64,000 bases of DNA, from NCBI GenBank assembly GCA_016786885.1, contig JAEUVO010000027.1:1-64000 (forward strand), written 5' to 3'. How positions within the stretch are numbered: position 1 is the first letter of the stretch; each line of letters starts with the position of its first letter. The stretch comes from Chitinophagaceae bacterium. GTDB lineage: Bacteria; Bacteroidota; Bacteroidia; Chitinophagales; Chitinophagaceae. The notes beneath the pieces are model-generated. The model was not told where the DNA came from, ran no database searches, and worked only from the letters and a program-made list of their open reading frames with translations. Below are positions 25,057 through 33,144 of the stretch, piece by piece. The translations under genes were made by a program, and so were the position numbers.

Positions 25057-26031
25057 TTACCAGCCAAGTACCCAGGCAAATATCAGCGGCGCTACTATCG
25101 TAGCATCGCTTTCAACGATGAATTTGGGTGTATGTATATCCAGTTTTCCCCAGGTAATTTTTTCGTTAGGTACTGCCCCGGAATAAGAACCATAAGAAGT
25201 GGTAGAATCACTTATCTGGCAGAAATAACTCCAGAAAGGAACATCATGCCATTCCAGGTCCTGGTACATCATTGGCACCACACAGATCGGGAAATCTCCG
25301 GCAATACCTCCACCGATCTGGAAAAAGCCTACTCCTTTTCCGGCTGAGTTGTTACGATACCAATCCGCCAGCCAGGCCATATACTCAATACCATTTTTTA
25401 CTGTACTGGCTTTCAGCTCTCCTTTGATAACATAGCTGGCAAAAATATTTCCGGTAGTACTGTCTTCCCATCCCGGCACCACAATAGGAATATTTTTTTC
25501 TGCCGCCGCTACTATCCAGCTGTCCTTTGGATCAATTTCATAATACTGTTTCAGTTCACCACTCAATACTGTTCTGTATAAAAACTCATGCGGAAAATAT
25601 CTTTCTCCTTTGGCTTCCGCTTCTTTCCATTGTTTTACCAAATGTTTCTGTAAACGACGGAATGCTTCTTCTTCCGGGATGCAGGTATCTGTTACCCGGT
25701 TATAGTGGTTTTCGAGGAGGTCCCATTCTTCCTGTGGTGTCAGGTCCCTGTAGTTAGGAATTCTCTTGTAATGTGAATGTGCAACCAGGTTCATCACATC
25801 TTCTTCCAGGTTGGCCCCGGTGCAACTGATAATATCAACTTTTCCCTGGCGGATCATTTCAGCCAGTGAAATACCCAATTCCCCGGTACTCATCGCACCG
25901 GCAAGGGTGATCATCATTTTACCTCCTTCCAGTAAATGTTGCTCATACCCTTTAGCGGCATCAACCAGTGCAGCCGCATTGAAGTGCCGGTAATGATGTT
26001 GAATGAATTGAGAGATCGGACCTTTGTTCAT
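25057..26031 (-). CDS. Deoxyhypusine synthase family protein
   Basis: 324 residues. The Rossmann-like core has the family hallmarks: GGKMMITLAGAMSTGELG, DIISCTGANLEEDV, PIVVPGWEDSTTG, GGGIAGDFPICVVP and, near the C-terminus, SYGSYSGAVPNEKITWGKL with the catalytic lysine at about 296. In eukaryotes and archaea the enzyme transfers an aminobutyl group from spermidine to eIF5A. Bacteria have no eIF5A, and bacterial relatives are thought to make homospermidine or related polyamines. The product here cannot be read from sequence. An upstream TAATTTTG box gives a ~58-nt leader. Confidence 0.9.
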   Translation of the reverse strand: MNKGPISQFIQHHYRHFNAAALVDAAKGYEQHLLEGGKMMITLAGAMSTGELGISLAEMIRQGKVDIISCTGANLEEDVMNLVAHSHYKRIPNYRDLTPQEEWDLLENHYNRVTDTCIPEEEAFRRLQKHLVKQWKEAEAKGERYFPHEFLYRTVLSGELKQYYEIDPKDSWIVAAAEKNIPIVVPGWEDSTTGNIFASYVIKGELKASTVKNGIEYMAWLADWYRNNSAGKGVGFFQIGGGIAGDFPICVVPMMYQDLEWHDVPFWSYFCQISDSTTSYGSYSGAVPNEKITWGKLDIHTPKFIVESDATIVAPLIFAWVLGW

Positions 26032-26088
26032 GAATGCTAATTTTGATCCGCCTTCAGATCACAATAAGGTGAGACATTGCGGGAAGCG

Positions 26089-26096
26089 CAAAATTA
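26089..26096 (-). promoter_or_regulatory. -7 box upstream of deoxyhypusine-synthase-like gene
   Basis: On the minus strand TAATTTTG followed by C, 57 nt before the ATG at 26031. Confidence 0.5.
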
Positions 26097-26111
26097 CAGT
26101 TTTGATGAAAT

Positions 26112-26141
26112 AAAAAAGTTCCCCGTTTCCGGAGAACCTTT
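26112..26141 (-). terminator. Terminator for gene 26161-26604
   Basis: On the minus strand AAAGGTTCTCC / GGGGAACTTTTTT forms an imperfect stem followed by T residues. Confidence 0.7.
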
Positions 26142-26160
26142 TATAATAAAACAACCCTTA

Positions 26161-26604
26161 TTATTTTTTTAATTTCTGAATATCAGTGAGATTTCCTGCC
26201 GTATCCACTTTAGCCAGGTATTTTTTCCCTTTTGATTCCAAGGTAACACGATAGGTAGTGCCGGAAGAATTTGTGATCTCATTTACATCGAAGACATCTG
26301 CATTTCCAAATCGCTTATCTAAAGATGTCATTACTGCTAACGGCAGCTGGTTGTAAAAAAGAGATCTCACACTTCCTTCCAGTTGTCCCTTTTGTGTAAA
26401 ATAGGCTTCTGTACGGTATCCGCGGAGAATGAATGTAGCCTTTACATAATCTCCTGTATTAGTCCATTTAACTAATTCAGCTCCGGCGAATTCTTTTTTA
26501 AAGGATTCCTGTACTTGCTCATTGATACCGGGGTCAGTGTTTGCGAAGGCAATTGCTGTTGCTATTGTGAACATCGAAAACAGCGATAAAAATAATTTTT
26601 TCAT
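26161..26604 (-). CDS. PepSY-like secreted protein, paralogue 1
   Basis: 147 residues: signal peptide MKKLFLSLFSMFTIATAIAFA then one ~120-residue domain. The pattern VQESFKKEFAGAELVKWTNTGDYVKATF, AYFTQKGQLEGSVRSL and LPLAVMTSLDKRFG is shared with the genes at 26816 and 32375: F..F..A..v.W.....Y.A.F, then (A/F)(Y/F)..(D/E)G.L, then LP. This is the putative beta-lactamase-inhibitor-like/PepSY-like family common in Bacteroidota. Function unknown; periplasmic. It has its own terminator, and 211 bp separate it from its upstream paralogue. Confidence 0.8.
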   Translation of the reverse strand: MKKLFLSLFSMFTIATAIAFANTDPGINEQVQESFKKEFAGAELVKWTNTGDYVKATFILRGYRTEAYFTQKGQLEGSVRSLFYNQLPLAVMTSLDKRFGNADVFDVNEITNSSGTTYRVTLESKGKKYLAKVDTAGNLTDIQKLKK

Positions 26605-26752
26605 GGCTTTAGGTTTAATGATTAATAATTGTTGATTGATAATTCAAAAATATAGTAAGGCAAAACTGAAGTCAAGTGAATTGTGAAGTGCGGCAGGCGA
26701 TGTTAATGTTATTAACGAAGTAGTTTAATCATTAACATTCGTCATCTGAATA

Positions 26753-26785
26753 TAAAACCCTGGCTGCAGACGCAGACCAGGGCTT
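26753..26785 (-). terminator. Terminator for gene 26816-27253
   Basis: CCCTGG(c)CTGC(a) and its near complement at 26758-26782 form a long stem with an A/T-rich exit. Confidence 0.7.
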
Positions 26786-26815
26786 GTTTTACCACACACC
26801 AAAACTATCTTTTAA

Positions 26816-27253
26816 TTAAGCTTTTCTTGTTTTTTGGTATACACTCCAGTCACTCCCTGCTGATGACTTTAAAATGATCTTTGAATCTGCATCCTCCAGT
26901 GTAATATAGTAGGCTGTACCGTCACTCTTGGCTACTTCAAATAAATCACTGATCCAGTATTTGCTGTAACTCTTCTTCAGGTTGTTCTGCAGGTTTAGTG
27001 GCAGATCATCTGAGCTGAGGTATCGGGTAAGGCCCAGTAACTCTCCTTCCTCATTATAAAAAGCAAATACATGCTTTTCATTATATACAAAAGCGGCTTT
27101 GTAATAATTGCTGCCAACTGTCCACTCTACTTCTTTTGCAGTATTGAATTCAGTTTTAAAAGCGTTTAAAACTTTTGTCGCTACATTTTCTTCACCGGCA
27201 AATGCACTTGCTGTGCTTATCAGAACTGCCAGTATCATGATGATCTTTTTCAT
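26816..27253 (-). CDS. PepSY-like secreted protein, paralogue 2
   Basis: 145 residues, signal peptide MKKIIMILAVLISTASAFA, single periplasmic domain. VLNAFKTEFNTAKEVEWTVGSNYYKAAFVYNEKHVFAFYNEEGELLGLTRYLSSDDLPLNL follows the same pattern as the neighbouring paralogue at 26161 and the gene at 32375, with an especially clear W...YY.AAF and GELLG.TRY core. Identity to the other copies is low apart from this core, so the duplications are old. Function unknown. Confidence 0.8.
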   Translation of the reverse strand: MKKIIMILAVLISTASAFAGEENVATKVLNAFKTEFNTAKEVEWTVGSNYYKAAFVYNEKHVFAFYNEEGELLGLTRYLSSDDLPLNLQNNLKKSYSKYWISDLFEVAKSDGTAYYITLEDADSKIILKSSAGSDWSVYQKTRKA

Positions 27254-27533
27254 ATTCTTTATTTAAAAGGTTTAGATTTCTATCTGAATTTGTTGTTTGA
27301 TTAGTTTGACGTAGTAAAAGTAGAGAAGGTTACACCCCACGGCAAGCCAATTATGATTAGCGGGGATCAGTGTTAACTGCTGTTAACATACGTTGCCAAA
27401 TACAAACCACTAAACATTTTTAAATGCCGGTCATCAGGTTACACCACATGTTTATGTGATAACATTAAAAAAATTTGCATAGTAAAAATAATACTTAGAT
27501 ATTTGTCTAAATATATAATTATAGAATTGGCCT

Positions 27534-27797
27534 ATGAATATTGTATTTAAAGCCCTGAACGACCCTACCCGGAGGGAGATACTGGAATTATTGCAGGAAA
27601 AGGACATGACTGCCGGAGAAATAGTGGAGAAGTTCAGTATATCCGGACCAAGTATTTCGCATCATCTTGACCTGCTGAAACAGGCAAAGTTGGTAATAGC
27701 GGAAAAAGAAGGGCAGTATATCTATTATTCACTCAACACAACTGTTGTAGATGAGATAATGAAATGGTTCCTGCAATTCAAATCAAAAAAGAAATAG
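27534..27797 (+). CDS. sdpR: SdpR-type ArsR-family autorepressor
   Basis: 87 residues, a compact winged helix. FKALNDPTRREILELLQEKDMTAGEIVEKFSISGPSISHHLDLLKQAKLVIAEKEGQYIYYSLN is a textbook ArsR/SdpR domain without metal-binding cysteines. In Bacillus subtilis SdpR represses the sdpRI operon until membrane SdpI, loaded with toxin, titrates it. Here sdpR is followed after 2 nt by sdpI, the same order. The AT-rich 5' region contains ATATTTGTCTAAATATATA (27498-27516), a plausible operator/promoter with dyad character. No sdpABC toxin genes are in the window. Confidence 0.9.
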   Translation: MNIVFKALNDPTRREILELLQEKDMTAGEIVEKFSISGPSISHHLDLLKQAKLVIAEKEGQYIYYSLNTTVVDEIMKWFLQFKSKKK

Positions 27798-27799
27798 AT

Positions 27800-28471
27800 A
27801 TGAATAAAATTATTAAACTCCTCGTTTGGCCGGTAATGATCATCCCGGCTGTTTATTTAGCCATTGCCTGGAATAAGATCCCCGAAAAAGTGGCCATGTA
27901 TTTCGACCTGAAAGGAAATGTTGACAGGTTTGGCAGTAAGAACGAATTGCTTAGTACGGTGATTATTCTTACAATAACAAATGCGGTGGTTTACCTGATC
28001 CTCACCAATATTTACCGGATTGACCCCAAAAAATATGCTGCTGAAAACAAAGACAGGCTACAGCGTCTCGCTTCCGGTGTTGTACTTTTCCTCTGTGCCC
28101 TGCTTTGTATGATCATATACAGCAGCTCAAACGGAAATATCAGCTTTAATACAGGTTTTATACTGGCAGCTATGGGCTTGTTATTTGCTTTTGTAGGTAA
28201 CTATATGCACAACATCAAACCCAATTACTTCGCCGGCTTCAGGCTACCATGGGCGTTGGAAAATGAAGAAAACTGGAAAAAAACACATGCCCTCGCCGGA
28301 AAACTCTGGTTTGGCGGTGGTTTACTGCTCGCTGTTACCTGTTTATTTCTTCCTCCGGAAGCAGCATATATCTTTTTCTTTACCGTCATGATAATTATAA
28401 CAGCTATTCCTGTCATATTCTCATTCCGGTTTTACCTGAAACAAAAAAAAGAAACAACTCCCGTAAAATAA
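27800..28471 (+). CDS. sdpI: SdpI family membrane protein
   Basis: 223 residues from the ATG at 27800, two nt after the sdpR stop. A DUF1648 N-terminus (VMIIPAVYLAIAWNKIPEKVAMYFDLKGNVDRFGSK) precedes six predicted membrane helices. The SdpI domain signature is GLLFAFVGNYMHNIKPNYFAGFRLPWALENEENWKKTHALAGKLWFGGG. In Bacillus this protein gives immunity to the SDP toxin and signals to SdpR. In Bacteroidota the pair is common without the toxin, so a general envelope-stress or signalling role is possible. It is part of the sdpRI operon. Confidence 0.9.
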   Translation: MNKIIKLLVWPVMIIPAVYLAIAWNKIPEKVAMYFDLKGNVDRFGSKNELLSTVIILTITNAVVYLILTNIYRIDPKKYAAENKDRLQRLASGVVLFLCALLCMIIYSSSNGNISFNTGFILAAMGLLFAFVGNYMHNIKPNYFAGFRLPWALENEENWKKTHALAGKLWFGGGLLLAVTCLFLPPEAAYIFFFTVMIIITAIPVIFSFRFYLKQKKETTPVK

Positions 28472-28569
28472 TATAACAGCAAAAATCCTGTTTTAACTTT
28501 GATGCATATGTTGTTTCATCTGACTAATGATACAGGATACAAACATTATTTAACAGTAAAAGAAAAATA

Positions 28570-29178
28570 ATTAATTACTTAGCCCACGCATATCTTTCTT
28601 TTAACCACCCTGAAACACTGGTGGGGAATATGATAAGTGACTTTGTAAAAGGAAAAAGGAAGTTTGATTACCCTCCGGATATTCAAAAAGGAATTGCCCT
28701 GCACAGGGCAATTGATGCTTTTACTGATGAACATGAGATCACAAAAAGGGCAAAAGAGATTTTCCGACCTGCCTATCGGTTATACAGCGGCGCTTTTACA
28801 GATGTGGTGTATGACCATTTCCTTGCAGCTGATGAAAACGAGTTCCCTGAAAATTCATTGCATGATTTTGCCCAATCAGTATATACTACGTTAGACCGGC
28901 ACACTCAATGGATGCCGGATCGGTTTGCCGGAATGTTTCCCTACATGAAAGAACAAAACTGGCTGTATCATTACCGCACCCGATGGGGAACAGGTAAAAG
29001 CCTGGGAGGAGTAGTTCGCCGGTCACAATATCTTACTGAAAGTGAGACTGCCTTCCGACTTTTTGAGCAGCACTACCAACTTTTACAGGACTGCTATCGT
29101 CATTTCTGGGCCGCCATCAAGCCTTTTGCTGCGCAAAAGTTTGAAGAGTTACATAATAAAGAAAATTTCACTCTATAA
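28570..29178 (+). CDS. Acyl carrier protein phosphodiesterase-like (AcpH/DUF479)
   Basis: About 202 residues if translation begins at ATT 28570. Conserved AcpH N-terminal sequence (NYLAHAYLSFNHPETLVGNMISDFVKG) runs in frame upstream of the first GTG (28621). Between that GTG and the in-frame stop at 28528-28530 there is no ATG, GTG or TTG, so the start must be a rare codon (ATT 28570 or ATA 28567) or the base call is wrong. The rest matches AcpH: KGIALHRAIDAFTDEHEI, GAFTDVVYDHFLA, and a helical tail. AcpH removes phosphopantetheine from ACP. A conventional caller would report only 28621-29178. Confidence 0.82.
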   Translation: MNYLAHAYLSFNHPETLVGNMISDFVKGKRKFDYPPDIQKGIALHRAIDAFTDEHEITKRAKEIFRPAYRLYSGAFTDVVYDHFLAADENEFPENSLHDFAQSVYTTLDRHTQWMPDRFAGMFPYMKEQNWLYHYRTRWGTGKSLGGVVRRSQYLTESETAFRLFEQHYQLLQDCYRHFWAAIKPFAAQKFEELHNKENFTL

Positions 29179-29207
29179 AAGGTAACTCCTGAACAAACAA
29201 ATCGTTC

Positions 29208-29215
29208 TATTTTTG
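29208..29215 (+). promoter_or_regulatory. -7 box upstream of DUF2911 gene
   Basis: TATTTTTG followed by C, 16 nt before the ATG at 29232. Confidence 0.5.
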
Positions 29216-29231
29216 CAAATAGTCTTATAAT

Positions 29232-29792
29232 ATGAAAAAAGCCTTTTTATTACTTTTTGTCTTTCAATTATCCCTTATCTGCCTGGTAGCCCAATCCTTA
29301 CCCCCTGTAGATAAATCACCGATGGATATGAGTTATTATCCTGCCAATTACCCTGTACTGAAGATCCAGGATAAACTTACAGAGCAGCTTGTTGCCCGGG
29401 TAGTGTACAGCCGTCCGCAAAAAGCTGGCAGAGCCATTTTCGGAGATCTGGTGAAATACGGAGAGGTATGGAGAATAGGTGCTAATGAAGCTACAGAAAT
29501 TCAATTTTTCAGACAGGTAAGAATTGCTGGTAAAAAAATTGCCGCCGGCCGCTACACCTTATTTGCTATAACTAACGAAACCAGCTGGACTTTCATCATC
29601 AATAAAGACACTGATACATGGGGAGCATTTAAATATGATGCCAAAAAAGATGTAGTAAGGTCAACTGTCACGATACAAAAAACTGATGCTGCTCTTGAAT
29701 CACTGGCAATGGCCTTTGAAAAAGCCACCGGAGGTTTTAACCTGGTGGTGGCGTGGGACAATATCAAGGCTTCCTTACCAATAACCTTCTAA
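29232..29792 (+). CDS. DUF2911 secreted protein, copy 1
   Basis: 186 residues. Signal peptide MKKAFLLLFVFQLSLICLVAQ. The DUF2911 domain fills the rest: SPMDMSYYPANYPVLK, VARVVYSRPQKAGRAIFGDLVKYGEVWRIGANEATEIQF, IAAGRYTLFAITNETSWTFIINKDTDTWGAFKYD and NLVVAWDNIKASLPI. Function is unknown; the strands and conserved Trp/Asn residues suggest a ligand-binding beta sandwich in the periplasm. A second DUF2911 gene begins 11 nt after its stop, so the two form an operon of tandem paralogues. Confidence 0.9.
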   Translation: MKKAFLLLFVFQLSLICLVAQSLPPVDKSPMDMSYYPANYPVLKIQDKLTEQLVARVVYSRPQKAGRAIFGDLVKYGEVWRIGANEATEIQFFRQVRIAGKKIAAGRYTLFAITNETSWTFIINKDTDTWGAFKYDAKKDVVRSTVTIQKTDAALESLAMAFEKATGGFNLVVAWDNIKASLPITF

Positions 29793-29803
29793 CCAGTTAC
29801 TAT

Positions 29804-30442
29804 ATGAGAATTCCCGGTATATTATTATTTTTTTGTTTCCTGCTGTTTGCCTGCAATAACAAAGAAGAAAACAACCATACCAGCACTATTAAAATGGTAA
29901 GCACTGACAGTTCAGCGCCAGGCCGGGCAGAAAGACCTTCCATTAACCCTTATGCCGGCATTGATGTGTCCCCGATGGATATGAGTTATTACCCGGTAGA
30001 TTATCCAAAACTGAAGATGGCCAAGTCAGTCACTATCCCACCACTTGCAAGAGTGATATACAGCCGTCCGCATCTGCAGGGCCGCCATATTTTTCATGAA
30101 GTACTAAAATACGATGAGCCATGGAGGCTTGGTGCCAATGAAGCAACAGAACTTGATCTTTATAAGGATGCCAGCATACAGGATAAAAAAATAAAAGCCG
30201 GCAGGTATATTATTTATTGTATCCCTCATAAAGATAACTGGACCATTGCTATCAATTCCAATATCGACAGCTGGGGCCTTGAACCCGATGCTGCAAAAGA
30301 TGTGGCCCGGTTTACAGTGCCCGTCGTCAAGACAAATAATTCTCTTGAATATTTTACCATAGTTTTTGAGGACAATAACAATACAGCCAATTTGTTGATG
30401 GCATGGGATGATGCTGAGGTTCGCCTGCCTTTTAAGTTCTGA
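29804..30442 (+). CDS. DUF2911 lipoprotein, copy 2
   Basis: 212 residues from the ATG at 29804, which gives a lipoprotein signal (MRIPGILLFFCFLLFAC, Cys17); an upstream in-frame ATG lies inside copy 1. After a ~45-residue polar linker the DUF2911 domain repeats the motifs of copy 1 (SPMDMSYYPVDYPKLK, ARVIYSRPHLQGRHIFHEVLKYDEPWRLGANEATELDLY, IKAGRYIIYCIPHKDNWTIAINSNIDSWG, LLMAWDDAEVRLPFKF). Copy 1 is therefore probably soluble in the periplasm and copy 2 membrane-anchored. The next gene, asnB, begins 43 nt downstream. Confidence 0.9.
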   Translation: MRIPGILLFFCFLLFACNNKEENNHTSTIKMVSTDSSAPGRAERPSINPYAGIDVSPMDMSYYPVDYPKLKMAKSVTIPPLARVIYSRPHLQGRHIFHEVLKYDEPWRLGANEATELDLYKDASIQDKKIKAGRYIIYCIPHKDNWTIAINSNIDSWGLEPDAAKDVARFTVPVVKTNNSLEYFTIVFEDNNNTANLLMAWDDAEVRLPFKF

Positions 30443-30485
30443 TCTTTTATCTCTGCTGCCGGAAATTATTTTAGATATTTACAGC

Positions 30486-32333
30486 ATGTGCGGTATAGCA
30501 GGCATAATTCAACTTTCTTCTTCTACTTATACAAAAGAAACACTGGCAAAAATGACTGGTGCCCTGATCCATCGTGGACCGGACGGAGAAGGCCTGTGGC
30601 AGAATGAAACAACTACCATGCTTCTTGGTCACCGGCGCCTTTCAATCATCGATCTTAGCGAAGCCGGACATCAGCCCATGCAATACCTGAACCGGTACAC
30701 CATTATTCATAACGGAGAGATATACAACTATATTGAATTAAGAGAAGAGCTACAAAAAAAAGGTTACTCTTTCCGGTCACAAACAGACACAGAAGTAATA
30801 GTCGCCTCCTACGATTGCTGGAAAGACAACTGTGTTGATCATTTTGACGGCATGTTTGCCTTTGCAATATGGGATGAAAGCAAAAGGGAGTTGTTTGCAG
30901 CAAGAGATCGTTTTGGAGAAAAACCTTTCTTTTATTTTTTTGACGGGCACTGTTTATTATTTGCCTCTGAAATGAAAGCATTATGGGCGGCAGGTATTGA
31001 AAAAAAGCTGAATCAGAAAATGCTTTTCAATTTCATTACGATCGGCTATACTGATAACCCGGCAAAGCCTGATGAAACCTTTTATGAAGGCATAGCCAAA
31101 TTGCCCGCAGCTTCAATATTGAAATTTTCTTTCCTCTATTTTCAATTCACTGTTCAGCGTTATTGGGATATTGACCTGACAGTTCAACACAAAAAAATCT
31201 CCGATGAAGCAGCTACTGAACAGTTCACTCAACTCTTCAATACTTCTGTAAAAAGAAGATTAAGAAGCGATGTGCCAGTCGGCACTTCTTTAAGTGGAGG
31301 ATTAGACAGCTCATCTATTACCGCTTTGATCTCTGATACAGGTACTGCAAATCAAAGTCATTTATGCTTTACTGCTTCATTCCCGGGCTTTGAGAAGGAT
31401 GAATCTGCTTTCTCCAAGTTAGTAGCAGATAATTTTAATCTGCGGCAGGTGATGACGGAAGTAACAGCAACAGAAATACTTAACGACTGGAATAAGCTCT
31501 GTTATCACCAGGAAGAGCCTTTTGGCTCAGCCAGTATTTATGCCCAGTACAAAATATTTGAGCTGGCCAGTCAACATAATATAAAAGTATTACTGGATGG
31601 ACAAGGCGCAGATGAAACACTTGCCGGTTACCATAAATACTATAAATGGTACTGGCAGGAGCTTTTCAGAAAAGGGAAACTGTCCGGAAGGAAGGAGCTT
31701 TCTGCTGCAAGAGAGTTAGGTATTAATGAGCCCTTTACCTGGCAAAATAAAATTGCTGCCTGGTTCCCGTCATTTGCCAGTATCGTTATGGAACGGCAGT
31801 ATTTACTAAACGCCATACGGCATAAGGATCTTACGAAAGACTTTGTGCAATTACAAAGTAAAGAAGCCTATTACTGTCCGCCAGATCACTTTGATCTGAA
31901 CGGAGTCTTGTATTTTAATACCTGTATACATGGATTGGAAGAACTGCTCCGCTATGCCGATAGAAATTCTATGGCACATGGAAGAGAGGTCAGGCTGCCT
32001 TTCCTGTCTCATGAATTGGTCGAATTTGTTTTCTCACTTCCCTCCCATTTCAAAATAAGAAATGGCTGGACTAAATGGCTGTTGCGGGAAAGTGTAAAAG
32101 GCCTTTTGCCGGAATCAATCACATGGCGAAAAGATAAAGTGGGCTTTGAGCCGCCGCAAAAAGACTGGATGGCAAAACCAGCTTTCCAGGATCTTATACA
32201 GGAAGCAAAAAGAAAGCTGGTAACAGAAAAAATACTCAATAAAGAAGTTTTGGATAAAAAGATTGTTCCGTTATCTTCTCATGAGGCTGATAATTACGAC
32301 TGGCGATATTTAACTGCAGCTGCCTGCCTGTAA
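30486..32333 (+). CDS. asnB: Asparagine synthase (glutamine-hydrolysing)
   Basis: 615 residues from the ATG at 30486, which exposes the catalytic Cys2 (MCGIAGI) after Met removal; the frame stays open upstream but that would bury Cys2. The N-terminal class II glutamine amidotransferase domain shows IHRGPDGEG, GHRRLSIIDLS, HNGEIYNY and QTDTEVIVA. The C-terminal ATP-pyrophosphatase domain has SLSGGLDSSSITAL, DGQGADETLAGYHKYY and REVRLPFLSHELVEF. It makes Asn from Asp and Gln, or amidates a sugar or peptide precursor as some AsnB relatives do. A bidirectional terminator follows. Confidence 0.95.
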   Translation: MCGIAGIIQLSSSTYTKETLAKMTGALIHRGPDGEGLWQNETTTMLLGHRRLSIIDLSEAGHQPMQYLNRYTIIHNGEIYNYIELREELQKKGYSFRSQTDTEVIVASYDCWKDNCVDHFDGMFAFAIWDESKRELFAARDRFGEKPFFYFFDGHCLLFASEMKALWAAGIEKKLNQKMLFNFITIGYTDNPAKPDETFYEGIAKLPAASILKFSFLYFQFTVQRYWDIDLTVQHKKISDEAATEQFTQLFNTSVKRRLRSDVPVGTSLSGGLDSSSITALISDTGTANQSHLCFTASFPGFEKDESAFSKLVADNFNLRQVMTEVTATEILNDWNKLCYHQEEPFGSASIYAQYKIFELASQHNIKVLLDGQGADETLAGYHKYYKWYWQELFRKGKLSGRKELSAARELGINEPFTWQNKIAAWFPSFASIVMERQYLLNAIRHKDLTKDFVQLQSKEAYYCPPDHFDLNGVLYFNTCIHGLEELLRYADRNSMAHGREVRLPFLSHELVEFVFSLPSHFKIRNGWTKWLLRESVKGLLPESITWRKDKVGFEPPQKDWMAKPAFQDLIQEAKRKLVTEKILNKEVLDKKIVPLSSHEADNYDWRYLTAAACL

Positions 32334-32342
32334 CTACAAAAA

Positions 32343-32366
32343 ATCGTCCTTCAGTTGAAGGACGAT
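32343..32366. terminator. Bidirectional terminator after asnB
   Basis: Perfect 11-bp stem ATCGTCCTTCA / TGAAGGACGAT with a 2-nt centre, between convergent genes. Confidence 0.85.
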
Positions 32367-32374
32367 CTGTAAAA

Positions 32375-32836
32375 TCAGAAAGCAGTTTTCTCTGCCGGCT
32401 CTCCTCTTTTCAATTTTTGAGTTTGCTCCATATTACCGTACGGATCAGATTTAATCCAGTACCAATGTTTCTCATCCTTGAGTACTATATGAAATGACAC
32501 TTCATTATCGTTCACAATTTCAGTTATTCCGAATACCTGCTTGTTCTCATATCTTGTTTTCACTTTTGCAAGGATGTTTGATGGAAGATTCTTTTCAGTG
32601 TAATAGCGAACTGTTTGCAGCAGGCTTCCGTCATCTGCATAAATTGCCCTGACAGCGATCTCACTTATCTTGAAATCTGCCTGGTAACAGTTTTCCTTTT
32701 CCTGCCATTTTACATTTTCGGCTTCTGAAAAGGTCTCATTGAATGCTTTTATTACTTTTTCATTTACTTCAGGTGGTGTAGTGGCTGCGGCTGATAATAC
32801 TACCAATAAAGCAGTAAGGAGCAATACATTTTTCAT
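32375..32836 (-). CDS. PepSY-like secreted protein, paralogue 3
   Basis: 153 residues with a signal peptide (MKNVLLLTALLVVLSAAAT). VIKAFNETFSEAENVKWQEKENCYQADFKISEIAVRAIYADDGSLLQTVRYYTEKNLPSNI follows the same pattern as the pair at 26161 and 26816. The extended C-terminal tail (KLKRGEPAEKTAF) is unique to this copy. The gene lies about 5 kb from the other two, suggesting dispersal of one expanded family across the region. Function unknown; periplasmic. Confidence 0.78.
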   Translation of the reverse strand: MKNVLLLTALLVVLSAAATTPPEVNEKVIKAFNETFSEAENVKWQEKENCYQADFKISEIAVRAIYADDGSLLQTVRYYTEKNLPSNILAKVKTRYENKQVFGITEIVNDNEVSFHIVLKDEKHWYWIKSDPYGNMEQTQKLKRGEPAEKTAF

Positions 32837-33144
32837 GGCTTTACAATTTTATGATTAATGACTGATTTCAATAAAAAGTTACTATCAGTATCCGCCGGTA
32901 ACAAGCCGTTTTCGATGATTGGTTACCTTTCAATTCATTTACTGCAGTGTATTAATATATACAGTTAGCTGAAGAAGGATAAAAGGATATTAAATAAGCT
33001 TTTTCTACTGCTGAAGCATGATTTCATTTTTCAATAGGTTACTTAAAAATAATTGTTAAAGAAAAATTGATACGGATGAGTGGTAATTAATGTAAAGGGC
33101 TGTTTGCCCGATATTTCACATCTTTGCACCCTTAATAACTATTT
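32837..33144. other. 308-bp intergenic region upstream of trans-sulfuration gene
   Basis: Separates divergent genes. Only a TTTG (33103-33106) and a CATCTTTGC (33119-33127), a one-base variant of the -7 box, are promoter-like. I looked for SAM-type riboswitch stems and saw none. Confidence 0.5.

Noticed and set aside
32837..33144. SAM riboswitch upstream of the trans-sulfuration gene
   Set aside because: No pseudoknot or conserved SAM-II/SAM-I type stems could be seen; the region is mostly AT-rich with a weak promoter-like box.
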